Assembly (NCBI GenBank): GCA_016713785.1
Contig: JADJOM010000003.1
Coordinates: 1,321,501-1,385,500, forward strand
Source: Gemmatimonadota bacterium
GTDB lineage: Bacteria > Gemmatimonadota > Gemmatimonadetes > Gemmatimonadales > GWC2-71-9
DNA: 64,000 nucleotides
Reading direction: 5' to 3'
Every line of letters starts with the position of its first letter. The first letter of the stretch is position 1. This document shows, in pieces, positions 1-7,762 of this stretch. A program made the translations under genes and the position numbers. The notes beneath the pieces are model-generated. The model worked only from the letters and a program-made list of their open reading frames with translations. It made no database searches and had not been told where the DNA came from.

Positions 1-1
1 C

Positions 2-1243
2 GTGGCGCTCTTCGGCGTGCAGCGCGACCTCAAGAACGCCCTCGGCTCGCCGCCGCCCCAGGGGCCCGGCGCCAACGTGGGCATCTACAACGAGATCGGC
101 CGGAAGGCCGGGGGCGTGCGCCTCGCCGGCGACCAACGTCTCGGACGCTCCGAGCGCGCCGTCCGGGTGGTCGCGGGGCTCGACCTGCAGACCATGCGGG
201 ACGACCGCCGCGGCTGGCGCTCGGTGGACGGCCAGCCCGACACCCTGATCCAGAGCCAGCTCGAGAAGGTGACGGAGGTGGGCCCCTTCCTGCAGCTGCA
301 CTGGTCGCCGTCGGCCGACCTCGCCCTGAGCGGCGGCCTCCGCTATGACGCGGTGCGCTTCGACGTGGCGGACAAGCACCTGCTCGATGGCGTGGATGGC
401 ACCGGCGATCGCACCATGTCGGCGGCCTCCGGGAACCTCGGCGCCACCTGGCTGCGCTACCAGGCCTTCAGCCCCTACGTGACGGTCTCCACCAGCTTCG
501 AGACCCCGACCACCACCGAGCTCGCCAACCAGCCCAACTCGACGAGCGGGTTCAATACCACCATCGATCCCTCCCGCTCGGTGAACTACGAGCTGGGCGC
601 CCGGGGCGTCGCGGGCCGCTTCACCTACTCGGTGGCCGGGTTCGTGGGACGGGTCAAGGACGCCATCGTGCAGTTCAGCGAGGTGAGCGGCCGCGGCTAC
701 TTCACCAACGCCGGGCGGCTCAAGAATGACGGCATCGAGCTTGGGGTGAGCGCCCGGGTGGCGGAGCCGCTGCGCGTCTTCGGCAACTGGACCTACGCCA
801 ACTACCGGTATGACACGTACCGGATCGTCACCGGCGCCACCGTCGACACCCTGGACGGCAAGCGCCTCCCTGGGGTGCCCAAGGCCTTCATCCGCTTGGG
901 ACTCCGGGCCGGCCCGATCCGGGGCTTCGCACTCGACCTGGACCACACCATGTCCTCGTCGCTCTTCGCGGACGACAAGAACACGATCTACGTTTCGGGC
1001 TGGGGCGCCAAGCCGTCGACCGGCGACATCCCCGGCATCGGCAGCGGGGTGACCAACCTCCGGCTCAGCTGGGAAGGCACCTCCGGGGGCGCCTGGATCC
1101 GGCCGTTCCTCGGCATCAACAACCTGGGCGACCGCACCTACGTGAGCGCCCTGACCATCAACGGGGCCTTCGGGCGGGTCTTCGAGCCCGCGCCGGGGCG
1201 CAACTACTACGTGGGCGCCGAGATCGGCTGGGCCGCCCGCTAG
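2..1243 (+). CDS. TonB-dependent receptor, C-terminal part (5' end outside window)
   Basis: This is the last 413 codons of an outer-membrane TonB-dependent receptor; the plug domain and signal peptide lie before the window. What is visible is a long run of alternating amphipathic beta strands typical of the 22-strand barrel, with family-like phrases such as YELGARG, a 'G.ELGVSARV...FGNWTYANYRY' strand pair and a 'PFLGINNLGDRTY' strand near the end. The last strand ends YVGAEIGWAAR instead of in the usual aromatic residue. Such receptors import siderophores, cobalamin or glycans, but the substrate cannot be told from the barrel alone. The next gene begins 170 bases downstream. Family call is fairly secure; specificity is unknown. 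Confidence 0.8.
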   Translation: MALFGVQRDLKNALGSPPPQGPGANVGIYNEIGRKAGGVRLAGDQRLGRSERAVRVVAGLDLQTMRDDRRGWRSVDGQPDTLIQSQLEKVTEVGPFLQLHWSPSADLALSGGLRYDAVRFDVADKHLLDGVDGTGDRTMSAASGNLGATWLRYQAFSPYVTVSTSFETPTTTELANQPNSTSGFNTTIDPSRSVNYELGARGVAGRFTYSVAGFVGRVKDAIVQFSEVSGRGYFTNAGRLKNDGIELGVSARVAEPLRVFGNWTYANYRYDTYRIVTGATVDTLDGKRLPGVPKAFIRLGLRAGPIRGFALDLDHTMSSSLFADDKNTIYVSGWGAKPSTGDIPGIGSGVTNLRLSWEGTSGGAWIRPFLGINNLGDRTYVSALTINGAFGRVFEPAPGRNYYVGAEIGWAAR

Positions 1244-1413
1244 GGCGGGGACACGGAACCGGCGGGACCGGCGGGGGTGCCTGACGGCCACGGGGGGAAC
1301 TGACCTCCCCTCCCGGGGTCGGCGGGTGCCCCCGCGCCGTTTGCCGTGCCGGATGCCCCTCTTTCGGTCCGGCCCCGGTTCCTGCAGCTTACCGGTATCC
1401 GCCACCCCCCGAG

Positions 1414-2484
1414 ATGCTCGTCACGCCTCCCCTCGCCACCACCGACGCCCACTACCGCGAGCGCTTCGAGCAGGTGGGGGCGGTCCAGCTGCTGCTCGAC
1501 CCGGAGCAGGGCGTGATCGTGGATGCCAACCCGGCGGCGGCAGCGTTCTACGGCTATCCCCGGGAGACCCTGCGCGGGATGTCGGTCACCCGCATCGAGA
1601 CCCTGCCGGAGGACGAGGTGCGGCAGGCGCTGCTCCTCGCCTCCCTGGTCGGCGGCCACTACCGCGGCTTCCCCCACCGCCTCGCCTCGGGGGACCTCCG
1701 GCTGGTGGAGATCTACGCCGGCCCCTGCCACCTCGACGGGCGCACCCTGCTGTACGAGATCATCCACGACGTGACCGAGCAGATCCAGCTGGAGCGGGCC
1801 CGGGCCGAGGTGGAAGCCGGGGCCCAGCGGCTCGGGGCGGTGGCGGTCGGCGTGGCCCACGAGGTCCGCAATCCGCTGTTCGGAATCTCCTCCACCCTCG
1901 ATGCCTTCCGGGCCCGCTTCGGGGAGCGCCCCGAGTTCCAGCCCTACCTCGAGGTACTGGGCGAGCAGGTGGAGCGCCTGAGCCGCCTGATGCGGGACCT
2001 GCTCGAATACGGCAAGCCAGCCCGGACTGAGCGGGTCCCGGGCGACCTGGCCAGGGTGGTCACCCAGGCCCTGGGCGGCTGCCGGCCCGTGGCCGAGCAG
2101 CACGGCGTGCGGCTGGCCCGCACCGGCCCGGCAACCGGCCCGGCCGTCCGGATGGATGCCGCACGGCTCCAGCAGCTGCTGCAGAACCTGGTGGAGAACG
2201 GGGTGCAGCACTCCCCGAAGGACGGCCAGGTGCTGGTGGCGGTGGAGGTGCGCCGGGAGGCCGGTGAGGTGACCCTCACGGTGAGCGATGAGGGACCGGG
2301 ATTCCGCGCCGAAGACCTCCCCAGGGTGTTCGAGCCGTTCTTCACCCGCCGCCAGGGCGGCACCGGCCTGGGCCTGGCCATCGCGCAGCGCGTGGTGGCC
2401 GAACATGAGGGCCGGCTCACCGCCGCCAACGGGCCCGCCGGCGGCGCGCACCTGACCGTGACCCTGCCCCTCCTCCCCGGCTGA
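1414..2484 (+). CDS. PAS-domain sensor histidine kinase
   Basis: This 356-residue protein has no transmembrane segment and is probably a cytoplasmic sensor. A PAS domain covers about residues 15-125 (VDANPAAAAFYGYPRE is the typical PAS core). The HisKA dimerisation helix carries the phospho-accepting His149 in VAHEVRNPLFG. The ATPase domain shows the N box (NLVENGVQHSP, about 258-268), G1 (DEGPGF, 292-297), F box (FEPFF) and G2 (GGTGLGLA, 315-322). It resembles NtrB/AtoS-type kinases that partner sigma-54 activators. The next gene, four bases downstream, is exactly such a regulator, so the two form a two-component pair. The ATG at 1414 was chosen because the PAS homology starts directly after it; no clear Shine-Dalgarno is present. 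The stimulus is unknown. Confidence 0.88.
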   Translation: MLVTPPLATTDAHYRERFEQVGAVQLLLDPEQGVIVDANPAAAAFYGYPRETLRGMSVTRIETLPEDEVRQALLLASLVGGHYRGFPHRLASGDLRLVEIYAGPCHLDGRTLLYEIIHDVTEQIQLERARAEVEAGAQRLGAVAVGVAHEVRNPLFGISSTLDAFRARFGERPEFQPYLEVLGEQVERLSRLMRDLLEYGKPARTERVPGDLARVVTQALGGCRPVAEQHGVRLARTGPATGPAVRMDAARLQQLLQNLVENGVQHSPKDGQVLVAVEVRREAGEVTLTVSDEGPGFRAEDLPRVFEPFFTRRQGGTGLGLAIAQRVVAEHEGRLTAANGPAGGAHLTVTLPLLPG

Positions 2485-2488
2485 GCCC

Positions 2489-3850
2489 ATGGCGCGCAAC
2501 CGCATTCTCATCGTGGATGACGACGCCGCCATCCGGTTCGGCCTGCGCGACTTCCTCGAGACCCGGGGGTACCGGGTGGAGGAGGCGGCCACCGCCCTGG
2601 CGGCGGAGCAGGCATTCCGCGCCGCGCCCCCTGACGCCGTCATCAGCGACTACCGCCTCCCCGACGGCGACGCGTTGCAGCTGCTGCCGCGCCTGCGCGC
2701 CATCGCCGACCAGGTGCCGGTCATCCTGCTCACCGGGCACGGCTCCGTGGAGCTCGCGGTCCAGGCCATGAAGGAAGGCGCCGAGCACTTCCTGACCAAG
2801 CCGGTCACGCTGCCGGCCCTGCTGGTGGTGCTGGAGCGGAGCCTGGAGCACCAGCGCAACCGGCAGCAGCAGCTGGCCCGCAAGGCACGGCAGGAGCGCC
2901 GCACGGTCGACCCGTTTCTCGGCACCAGCGCCGCCATCCGGACCCTGGCGGCGGAGGCGCGCCGGGTCGCGGGGGCGGAGCGGCCGGTGTACCTTCGCGG
3001 CGAGACCGGGACCGGCAAGGGCGTGGTGGCGCGCTGGCTCCACGCCCACGGCCCCCGGGCGGACGAGGCCTTCGTGGACCTCAACTGCGCCGGCCTCCCC
3101 CGCGAACTGGTGGAGTCGGAGCTGTTCGGACACGAGCGCGGCGCCTTCACCGGCGCGGTGCAGAGCAAGGTGGGGCTGCTCGACCTGGCCCACCGGGGCA
3201 CGCTGTTCCTGGACGAGATCGGGGACATGGAGCCCGCGCTCCAGCCCAAGTTCCTCAAGGTGCTCGAGGAACAGCGCTTCCGGCGGGTCGGGGATGTCCG
3301 GGACCGGCAGGTGGACCTGCAGCTCATCGCGGCCACCCACCAGGACCTCGCGGCCCGGGTGACCGGTGGCCAGTTCCGGGGCGACCTGTACTTCCGGATC
3401 AGCACCCTTCCGCTGGCGGTGCCGGCGCTGCGGGACCGGGTGGAAGACATCCCCGCGCTGGCCCGCGTGCTGCTGGACGGCCTGGCGCAGGACATCGGGC
3501 GGCCGGCCATCGGCCTGGCCCCCGACGCCCTCGCGGCGTTGGCCCACTACCCGTGGCCGGGCAACATCCGGGAGCTGCGCAACGTGCTGGAGCGCGCCGC
3601 CCTGCTGGGCGACGGCACCGAGCTGCGCGCGGCGGACCTCCGCTTCGAGGCCGGCTTCGGCGCGCCGCCCGCCGCCGCGGCACCGGACCTGGGGGGGCTC
3701 ACGCTCAAGGAGCTGGAGCGCCAGCAGATCGAGCGGGTGCTGCGCGAGGAAAAGGGCAAGGTGGAGCCGGCCGCGCGGCGGCTCGGCATCCCCCGCAGTT
3801 CGCTGTACCAGAAACTCAAGCAGTACCAGATCGCGGTGCCCAGGGCGTAG
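2489..3850 (+). CDS. NtrC-family sigma-54-dependent response regulator
   Basis: This 453-residue protein combines a receiver, an AAA+ sigma-54 activator and a Fis-type DNA-binding domain. The receiver has the acidic pocket Asp10-Asp11-Asp12, phospho-acceptor Asp54 and Lys104. The AAA+ domain has Walker A GETGTGKG (171-178), the sigma-54-contacting GAFTGA loop (218-223), Walker B FLDEIGD (240-246) and an arginine-rich sensor region. The C-terminus carries a helix-turn-helix (EPAARRLGIPRSSLYQKL). All catalytic features are intact, so it should remodel RpoN holoenzyme on phosphorylation by the kinase encoded four bases upstream. Target promoters are unknown; the GTPase cassette starts only 38 bases downstream and could be co-transcribed. 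Confidence 0.92.
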   Translation: MARNRILIVDDDAAIRFGLRDFLETRGYRVEEAATALAAEQAFRAAPPDAVISDYRLPDGDALQLLPRLRAIADQVPVILLTGHGSVELAVQAMKEGAEHFLTKPVTLPALLVVLERSLEHQRNRQQQLARKARQERRTVDPFLGTSAAIRTLAAEARRVAGAERPVYLRGETGTGKGVVARWLHAHGPRADEAFVDLNCAGLPRELVESELFGHERGAFTGAVQSKVGLLDLAHRGTLFLDEIGDMEPALQPKFLKVLEEQRFRRVGDVRDRQVDLQLIAATHQDLAARVTGGQFRGDLYFRISTLPLAVPALRDRVEDIPALARVLLDGLAQDIGRPAIGLAPDALAALAHYPWPGNIRELRNVLERAALLGDGTELRAADLRFEAGFGAPPAAAAPDLGGLTLKELERQQIERVLREEKGKVEPAARRLGIPRSSLYQKLKQYQIAVPRA

Positions 3851-3888
3851 CACGGGCCCGCGCCCGACCCCGTCATTCCGAGGCAGCC

Positions 3889-4419
3889 ATGGACCAGGCC
3901 GAAACCGGCGGCAACATTGACCAGATCCGCGACATCATCTTCGGCGCGCAGATGCGGGATTACGATCGCCGCTTCGCGCAGCTGGAGGAGCGGCTGCTCA
4001 AGGACTCCGCCGACCTCCGCGAGGAGCTGCGCCAGCGCTACGCCTCCCTCGAGGAGTACATCCGCCGCGAGATGGACACGCTCAACGAGCGGATCTCGGG
4101 CGAGCAGCGCGGCCGGGTGAGCCAGCTGCAGGAACTGGCGGGAAGCCTGGAGACGGTGCACCGCACCGCCGACCGCCGCTTCCAGGAGTCGGGCGAGGAG
4201 ATCGCCCGCACCCAGCGCGACCTGCGGGGCGAGCTCGCGCGGCACGCGGCCAACTTCGCCGAGGAGCTCAACCGCCGCTCGGCCGAACTGGGCGGGGCCC
4301 TCAAGCGCGAGGCGGACGAGCTGCACACCCGCAAGGCCGACCGGGCGGCGCTCGGCGCCCTCTTCGCCGAACTCGCGGCCCGGCTGGCGGACGATGACCG
4401 GAAGCCGAATGACGCCTGA
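3889..4419 (+). CDS. Coiled-coil protein of the small-GTPase/OmpA cassette
   Basis: This 176-residue protein is almost entirely charged helix with heptad character (LEERLLKDSADLREELRQRY and similar runs), so a long coiled coil is expected. It has no signal peptide or membrane segment and is probably cytoplasmic. The N-terminus, IDQIRDIIFGAQMRDYDRRF, looks like a defined motif and not generic coil. I chose the ATG at 3889 because the reading frame upstream lies inside the response-regulator gene. It overlaps the next gene by 26 bases, indicating translational coupling with the OmpA-domain membrane protein. I cannot assign a named family. A structural or adaptor role linking the membrane protein and the GTPases is inference from context. 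Confidence 0.7.
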   Translation: MDQAETGGNIDQIRDIIFGAQMRDYDRRFAQLEERLLKDSADLREELRQRYASLEEYIRREMDTLNERISGEQRGRVSQLQELAGSLETVHRTADRRFQESGEEIARTQRDLRGELARHAANFAEELNRRSAELGGALKREADELHTRKADRAALGALFAELAARLADDDRKPNDA

Positions 4420-6139
4420 CGTGAAGGCGCCTCCCCTGCCCGACCCCGCGGTCGCGGCGGCCCCGGCGGAGCCGCCCGGCCGCCGCGCCGCCACGCCGCC
4501 CGACGACGGCGTGGAACGGCTGCGGGCCATCATCGTGGGGCGCGAGCGCGAGGCGGTGCGCCGGCTGGAGCAGCGGCTCGACGACCCCGTGGCGCTGGCC
4601 CCGGTGGTCGAGCGGGCCCTCACCTCCTCGGTGAAGCGCGATCCCCGCCCGCTCGCCGACGCCCTCTTCCCGGTGATGGGGCCGGCCATCCGCCGCGCCA
4701 TCAGCCAGGCGCTGGCGGGGCTGCTGCAGTCGGTGAACCACGCGCTGGAGCAGTCGTTCTCGCTGCAGGGGCTGGCCTGGCGCTGGGAGGCGATGCGCAC
4801 CGGCGCCTCCTTCGCCGAGGTGGTGCTGCGGCACACCCTCCTGTACCGCGTGGAGCAGGTGTTCCTGGTGCACCGCGAGAGCGGGCTGCTGCTGCACCAC
4901 CTCACCGCGCAGAGCATCGCCGCCCAGGCTCCCGACATGGTGGCCGGGATGCTGACCGCCATCCAGGACTTCGCCCGCGACTCCTTCCAGGTGGCGCAGG
5001 AGGAGATGCTGGAGACGATGCAGGTCGGCGAGCTGACCGTGTGGGTGGAACAGGGCGGCCGGACCCTGCTCGCCGCGGTGATCCGGGGCCACGCGCCGGT
5101 GGAGCTCCGGGTGGAGCTGCAGCGCACCCTCGAGGAGATCGAGGCGGCCCACGCCCCCGAGCTGCTCAAGTTCAACGGCGATGCCTCGGTGTTCGACCGA
5201 AGCCGCCCCAAGCTCGAGGCGCTGCTGCTGGCCGAGACCCGCGACGGCCCGGCCGCCGGGCACGCCCCCTGGCGCACCTGGCTGCTGCTGGCGGTGGCGG
5301 CGGGGCTGCTGCTGTTCCTGGGGATCCCGGCGGTGATCCGGCAGCACCGCTGGGATCGTTACGTCGCCCGGCTGCGCAACGAGCCGGGGGTGGTGGTGAC
5401 CCACGCCACGCGTGAGGACGGCCGCTTCGTGGTGCGCGGCCTCCGCGACCCGCTCGCCAGCGACCCCGCGGCGCTGCTGGGCGAGTTCCGGCTCGACACG
5501 AGCCAGGTGCGTGGCCAGTGGCAGCCCTATGTGGCCCTGCTGCCGGGCTTCGTGCTGCGCCGGGCGGAACGGGCGCTGGCGCCCCCCGCCACGGTCACCC
5601 TGCGCGTGGCCGGCGACACCCTGGTGGCCGGCGGCGCCGCCACCGCCGAGTGGTTTGCGCGGGCCGGCGGGCTGGCGCCGGCGCTGAGCGGCGTGGGCAC
5701 CTACCGTGAGGAGCGCATGGCCGCCCGTGACCTCCCCGCCGTGGCGCCCCTGGTGGCCGCGGTCGAGGGGCGCCGACTGCGCTTCCCGAGCGGCGTGGCC
5801 GCCGTGGAGGGCGCCGCGGCGCAGGAGCTCTCGGCGCTCGCCGCCGACGTGGCCCGTCTCGACAGCGTGGCCCGCGGGCTCGGGCTCACCCTGCAGCTGG
5901 TGCTCGCCGGCTCCGCCGATGACGTGGGCAACGAGGACGTCAACGAGCGGCTGCGGCGGCTGCGGGCCGAGACCGCCCGGGACGCCCTGGTGCCGCTGCT
6001 CCCGCCGACGCTGCCGGTGGCGCTCACCACCTTGCCCCCCGATTCCGGGGTGGCCGTCACCGACTCGGTCCGGGCCCTCCGCCGCTCGGCCCGTGCCCTG
6101 GTGACCCTCCTGCTGCCCGCGGGGGAGGCGGCCCCGTGA
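4394..6139 (+). CDS. Membrane protein with cytoplasmic sensor-like region and periplasmic OmpA-like domain
   Basis: This 581-residue protein has a Pro/Ala-rich start (1-40) and a long cytoplasmic region. A single transmembrane helix lies at about 293-317 (WLLLAVAAGLLLFLGIPAVI), followed by a periplasmic part. The C-terminus (about 465-575) is OmpA/MotB-like: a FPSG...AA strand is followed by a GSADDVGNEDVNERL-type peptidoglycan-binding segment. Within the cytoplasmic part, residues about 151-232 (VEQVFLVHRESGLLLHHL, then MLTAIQDF and VWVEQGG) look like a roadblock/longin-type alpha-beta fold; this is my pattern judgement only. That would be notable because roadblock proteins such as MglB partner Ras-like GTPases, and two such GTPases follow (the first overlapping by GTGA). 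An alternative start is the ATG at 4409. It probably anchors a GTPase-controlled assembly to the cell wall. Confidence 0.75.
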   Translation: MTGSRMTPDVKAPPLPDPAVAAAPAEPPGRRAATPPDDGVERLRAIIVGREREAVRRLEQRLDDPVALAPVVERALTSSVKRDPRPLADALFPVMGPAIRRAISQALAGLLQSVNHALEQSFSLQGLAWRWEAMRTGASFAEVVLRHTLLYRVEQVFLVHRESGLLLHHLTAQSIAAQAPDMVAGMLTAIQDFARDSFQVAQEEMLETMQVGELTVWVEQGGRTLLAAVIRGHAPVELRVELQRTLEEIEAAHAPELLKFNGDASVFDRSRPKLEALLLAETRDGPAAGHAPWRTWLLLAVAAGLLLFLGIPAVIRQHRWDRYVARLRNEPGVVVTHATREDGRFVVRGLRDPLASDPAALLGEFRLDTSQVRGQWQPYVALLPGFVLRRAERALAPPATVTLRVAGDTLVAGGAATAEWFARAGGLAPALSGVGTYREERMAARDLPAVAPLVAAVEGRRLRFPSGVAAVEGAAAQELSALAADVARLDSVARGLGLTLQLVLAGSADDVGNEDVNERLRRLRAETARDALVPLLPPTLPVALTTLPPDSGVAVTDSVRALRRSARALVTLLLPAGEAAP

Positions 6140-6660
6140 GCGTGCTCCAGAAGAAGCTCTGCATGCTGGGCGCGGTCGGCGTGGGCAAGACCAGCCTGGT
6201 GCGCCGGTTCGTGGAGAGCCTGTTCTCCGAGCGCTACCAGGCCACGGTGGGCGTGAAGATCGACCGCAAGGTCGTCACCGTCGGGCCCGACACGCTCAAC
6301 CTCATGCTGTGGGACCTGCAGGGCGAGGCCGAGCACCAGGCGGCGCGGCTGGAGTACCTGCGGGGCTCGGCCGGCTACCTCGTGGTGGCGGACGCCACGC
6401 GCCGGGCCACCCTCGAGGTGGCCCACAGCCTGGTGGCGCGCGCCGGGGACCTCCTGCCCGGGATCCCCTGGCTCCTCGTGGTGAACAAGACCGACCTCGC
6501 GGCCGAGGCGCAGGTGACGGCGGGCGATCTTGCCACCCTCCGCGCGGAGGGGTGGACGGTGTACGAGACCAGCGCCCGCACCGGCGCGGGCGTGGACGAA
6601 ACCTTCGGCGAGCTCGCCCGGCGGCTGCTCGCGGCACATGCACCAGCGGCGGAGGCCTAG
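6136..6660 (+). CDS. Rab/MglA-like small GTPase (first of tandem pair)
   Basis: This 174-residue single-domain GTPase is unusually eukaryote-like. G1 is GAVGVGKT (12-19), the switch I threonine is Thr37 in ATVGVKI, G3 is WDLQGE (59-64), G4 is NKTD (117-120) and G5 is TSA (145-147). The position equivalent to Ras Gln61 is Glu64. There is no C-terminal cysteine for lipidation and no fused domain, so membrane recruitment would need a partner, plausibly the membrane protein encoded just upstream with a GTGA overlap. Start is a GTG at 6136. It is closely related to the following gene, indicating a local duplication. Bacterial members of this superfamily such as MglA control cell polarity and motility; the role here is unknown. 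Confidence 0.88.
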   Translation: MSVLQKKLCMLGAVGVGKTSLVRRFVESLFSERYQATVGVKIDRKVVTVGPDTLNLMLWDLQGEAEHQAARLEYLRGSAGYLVVADATRRATLEVAHSLVARAGDLLPGIPWLLVVNKTDLAAEAQVTAGDLATLRAEGWTVYETSARTGAGVDETFGELARRLLAAHAPAAEA

Positions 6661-7170
6661 ATGACGGTCCTGGAGAAGAAGATCTGCATGATGGGCGCGC
6701 CCGGCGTCGGCAAGACCAGCCTGGTGCGGCGCTTCGTCGACAGCGTCTTCTCCGAGAAGTACCTCTCGACCATCGGCGTCAAGATCGACAAGAAGAGCGT
6801 GGCGGTGAACGACCACACGCTCAACCTCATGTTGTGGGACCTGCAAGGCGAGGAACGCTACCAGTGGGTCCGGCTGCAGTACCTCAAGGGCGCCTCGGGC
6901 TACATCCTCGTGGCCGACGGCACCCGGCAGGACACCCTCGAGGTGGCCCTCGGCCTGCAGGAGAATGCCGCGGGCCGCGCCGAGGAGCTGCCCTTCGTCC
7001 TGTGCCTCAACAAGGCCGACCTGTGGGGCCAGTGGGGGATCAGCGCCACCCAGCAGGAATGGCTCAAGGAAAAAGGCTGGACCATCTTCCAGACCAGCGC
7101 CAAGACCGGCGAGGGAGTGGAAGACGCGTTCGTTTCGCTCTCCCGCCAGATCCTCGCGCGCGGCAGCTGA
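6661..7170 (+). CDS. Rab/MglA-like small GTPase (second of tandem pair)
   Basis: This 169-residue GTPase starts on the base after the stop of its paralogue. It has G1 GAPGVGKT (12-19), switch I Thr37 (STIGVKI), G3 WDLQGEERYQ (59-68), G4 NKAD (117-120) and G5 TSAK (145-148). The switch II sequence is strikingly like the Rab signature WDTAGQERY, but with Glu in place of the catalytic Gln, as in its neighbour. Between G3 and G5 the two proteins diverge more than in the N-terminal half, suggesting distinct partners. No lipidation motif is present. The two GTPases could form a hetero-pair or act sequentially on the same effector. This is the last gene of the tight cassette. Confidence 0.88.
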   Translation: MTVLEKKICMMGAPGVGKTSLVRRFVDSVFSEKYLSTIGVKIDKKSVAVNDHTLNLMLWDLQGEERYQWVRLQYLKGASGYILVADGTRQDTLEVALGLQENAAGRAEELPFVLCLNKADLWGQWGISATQQEWLKEKGWTIFQTSAKTGEGVEDAFVSLSRQILARGS

Positions 7171-7333
7171 TGGCGTCCTGAATCTGGACCGGCCGTCCCG
7201 GCCCCGGACGACAGCCTCCTCCCGTCCCCCGGCCGGCCCGCGGCCTCCCGCCAAGTTCTTGCCCCGCAAGCACATCCGGCCCCGCGCCCGGGCCCATCGT
7301 GGTGGCCCTGCCCTTGCCAAGGCGCGGGCAGCG

Positions 7334-7762
7334 ATGCGTTACGATCCTTCGTCCCCCGAGGCCACCCGGCGCCTGCTGCTCGTCCACGGCGAGCGCGGCA
7401 TCCGCTTCTCCGTGGCGGACTATTTCCGGATGCGCGGGTTCGAGGTGCACGAGGCCGAGGACCCCGAGACCGCCTGGAATCAGCTCGGCGTCACCGCCTA
7501 CGACGTGATGCTGACGGACTACCACTTCGGGCGGCGGGCGGCGGAAGGGATCGCGCTCGCGGCCCGGGCCCGCCTGGCCGTCCACCCGCCGGTGGTGTGC
7601 CTCCTTGCGCCGCCCCTCGAGCCGGACGAGGCGCTGGCCGCGAGCCACGCGGTGGACCTGCTGATCACCCGCCCCAGGCCCCTGCCGGACCTGGCCGAGT
7701 TGCTGTTCACGCTGCTGCGGGACCGCGCGGCAGCGCCTTCTCCCCCCACTGCACGAGGCTGA
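7334..7762 (+). CDS. Degenerate receiver-domain protein
   Basis: This 142-residue protein is a stand-alone response-regulator receiver fold without an output domain. The phospho-acceptor region is preserved (DVMLTDYHFG). However, the acidic pair that binds Mg is replaced by HGE in LLLVHGERGIRFS, and the conserved Lys loop reads LITRPRPLP, with Arg instead of Lys. It may therefore be a pseudo-receiver that signals by protein contact without phosphotransfer. I placed the start at the ATG at 7334, just before RLLLVHGERG. The stop codon overlaps the start of the OmpA gene (ATG at 7762). It follows the GTPase cassette after a 163-base gap, so co-regulation is possible but not shown. Confidence 0.65.
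   Translation: MRYDPSSPEATRRLLLVHGERGIRFSVADYFRMRGFEVHEAEDPETAWNQLGVTAYDVMLTDYHFGRRAAEGIALAARARLAVHPPVVCLLAPPLEPDEALAASHAVDLLITRPRPLPDLAELLFTLLRDRAAAPSPPTARG

Noticed and set aside
1240..2643. Long minus-strand frame over the histidine kinase
   Set aside because: The plus-strand kinase has all catalytic boxes; the minus frame is compositional shadow.
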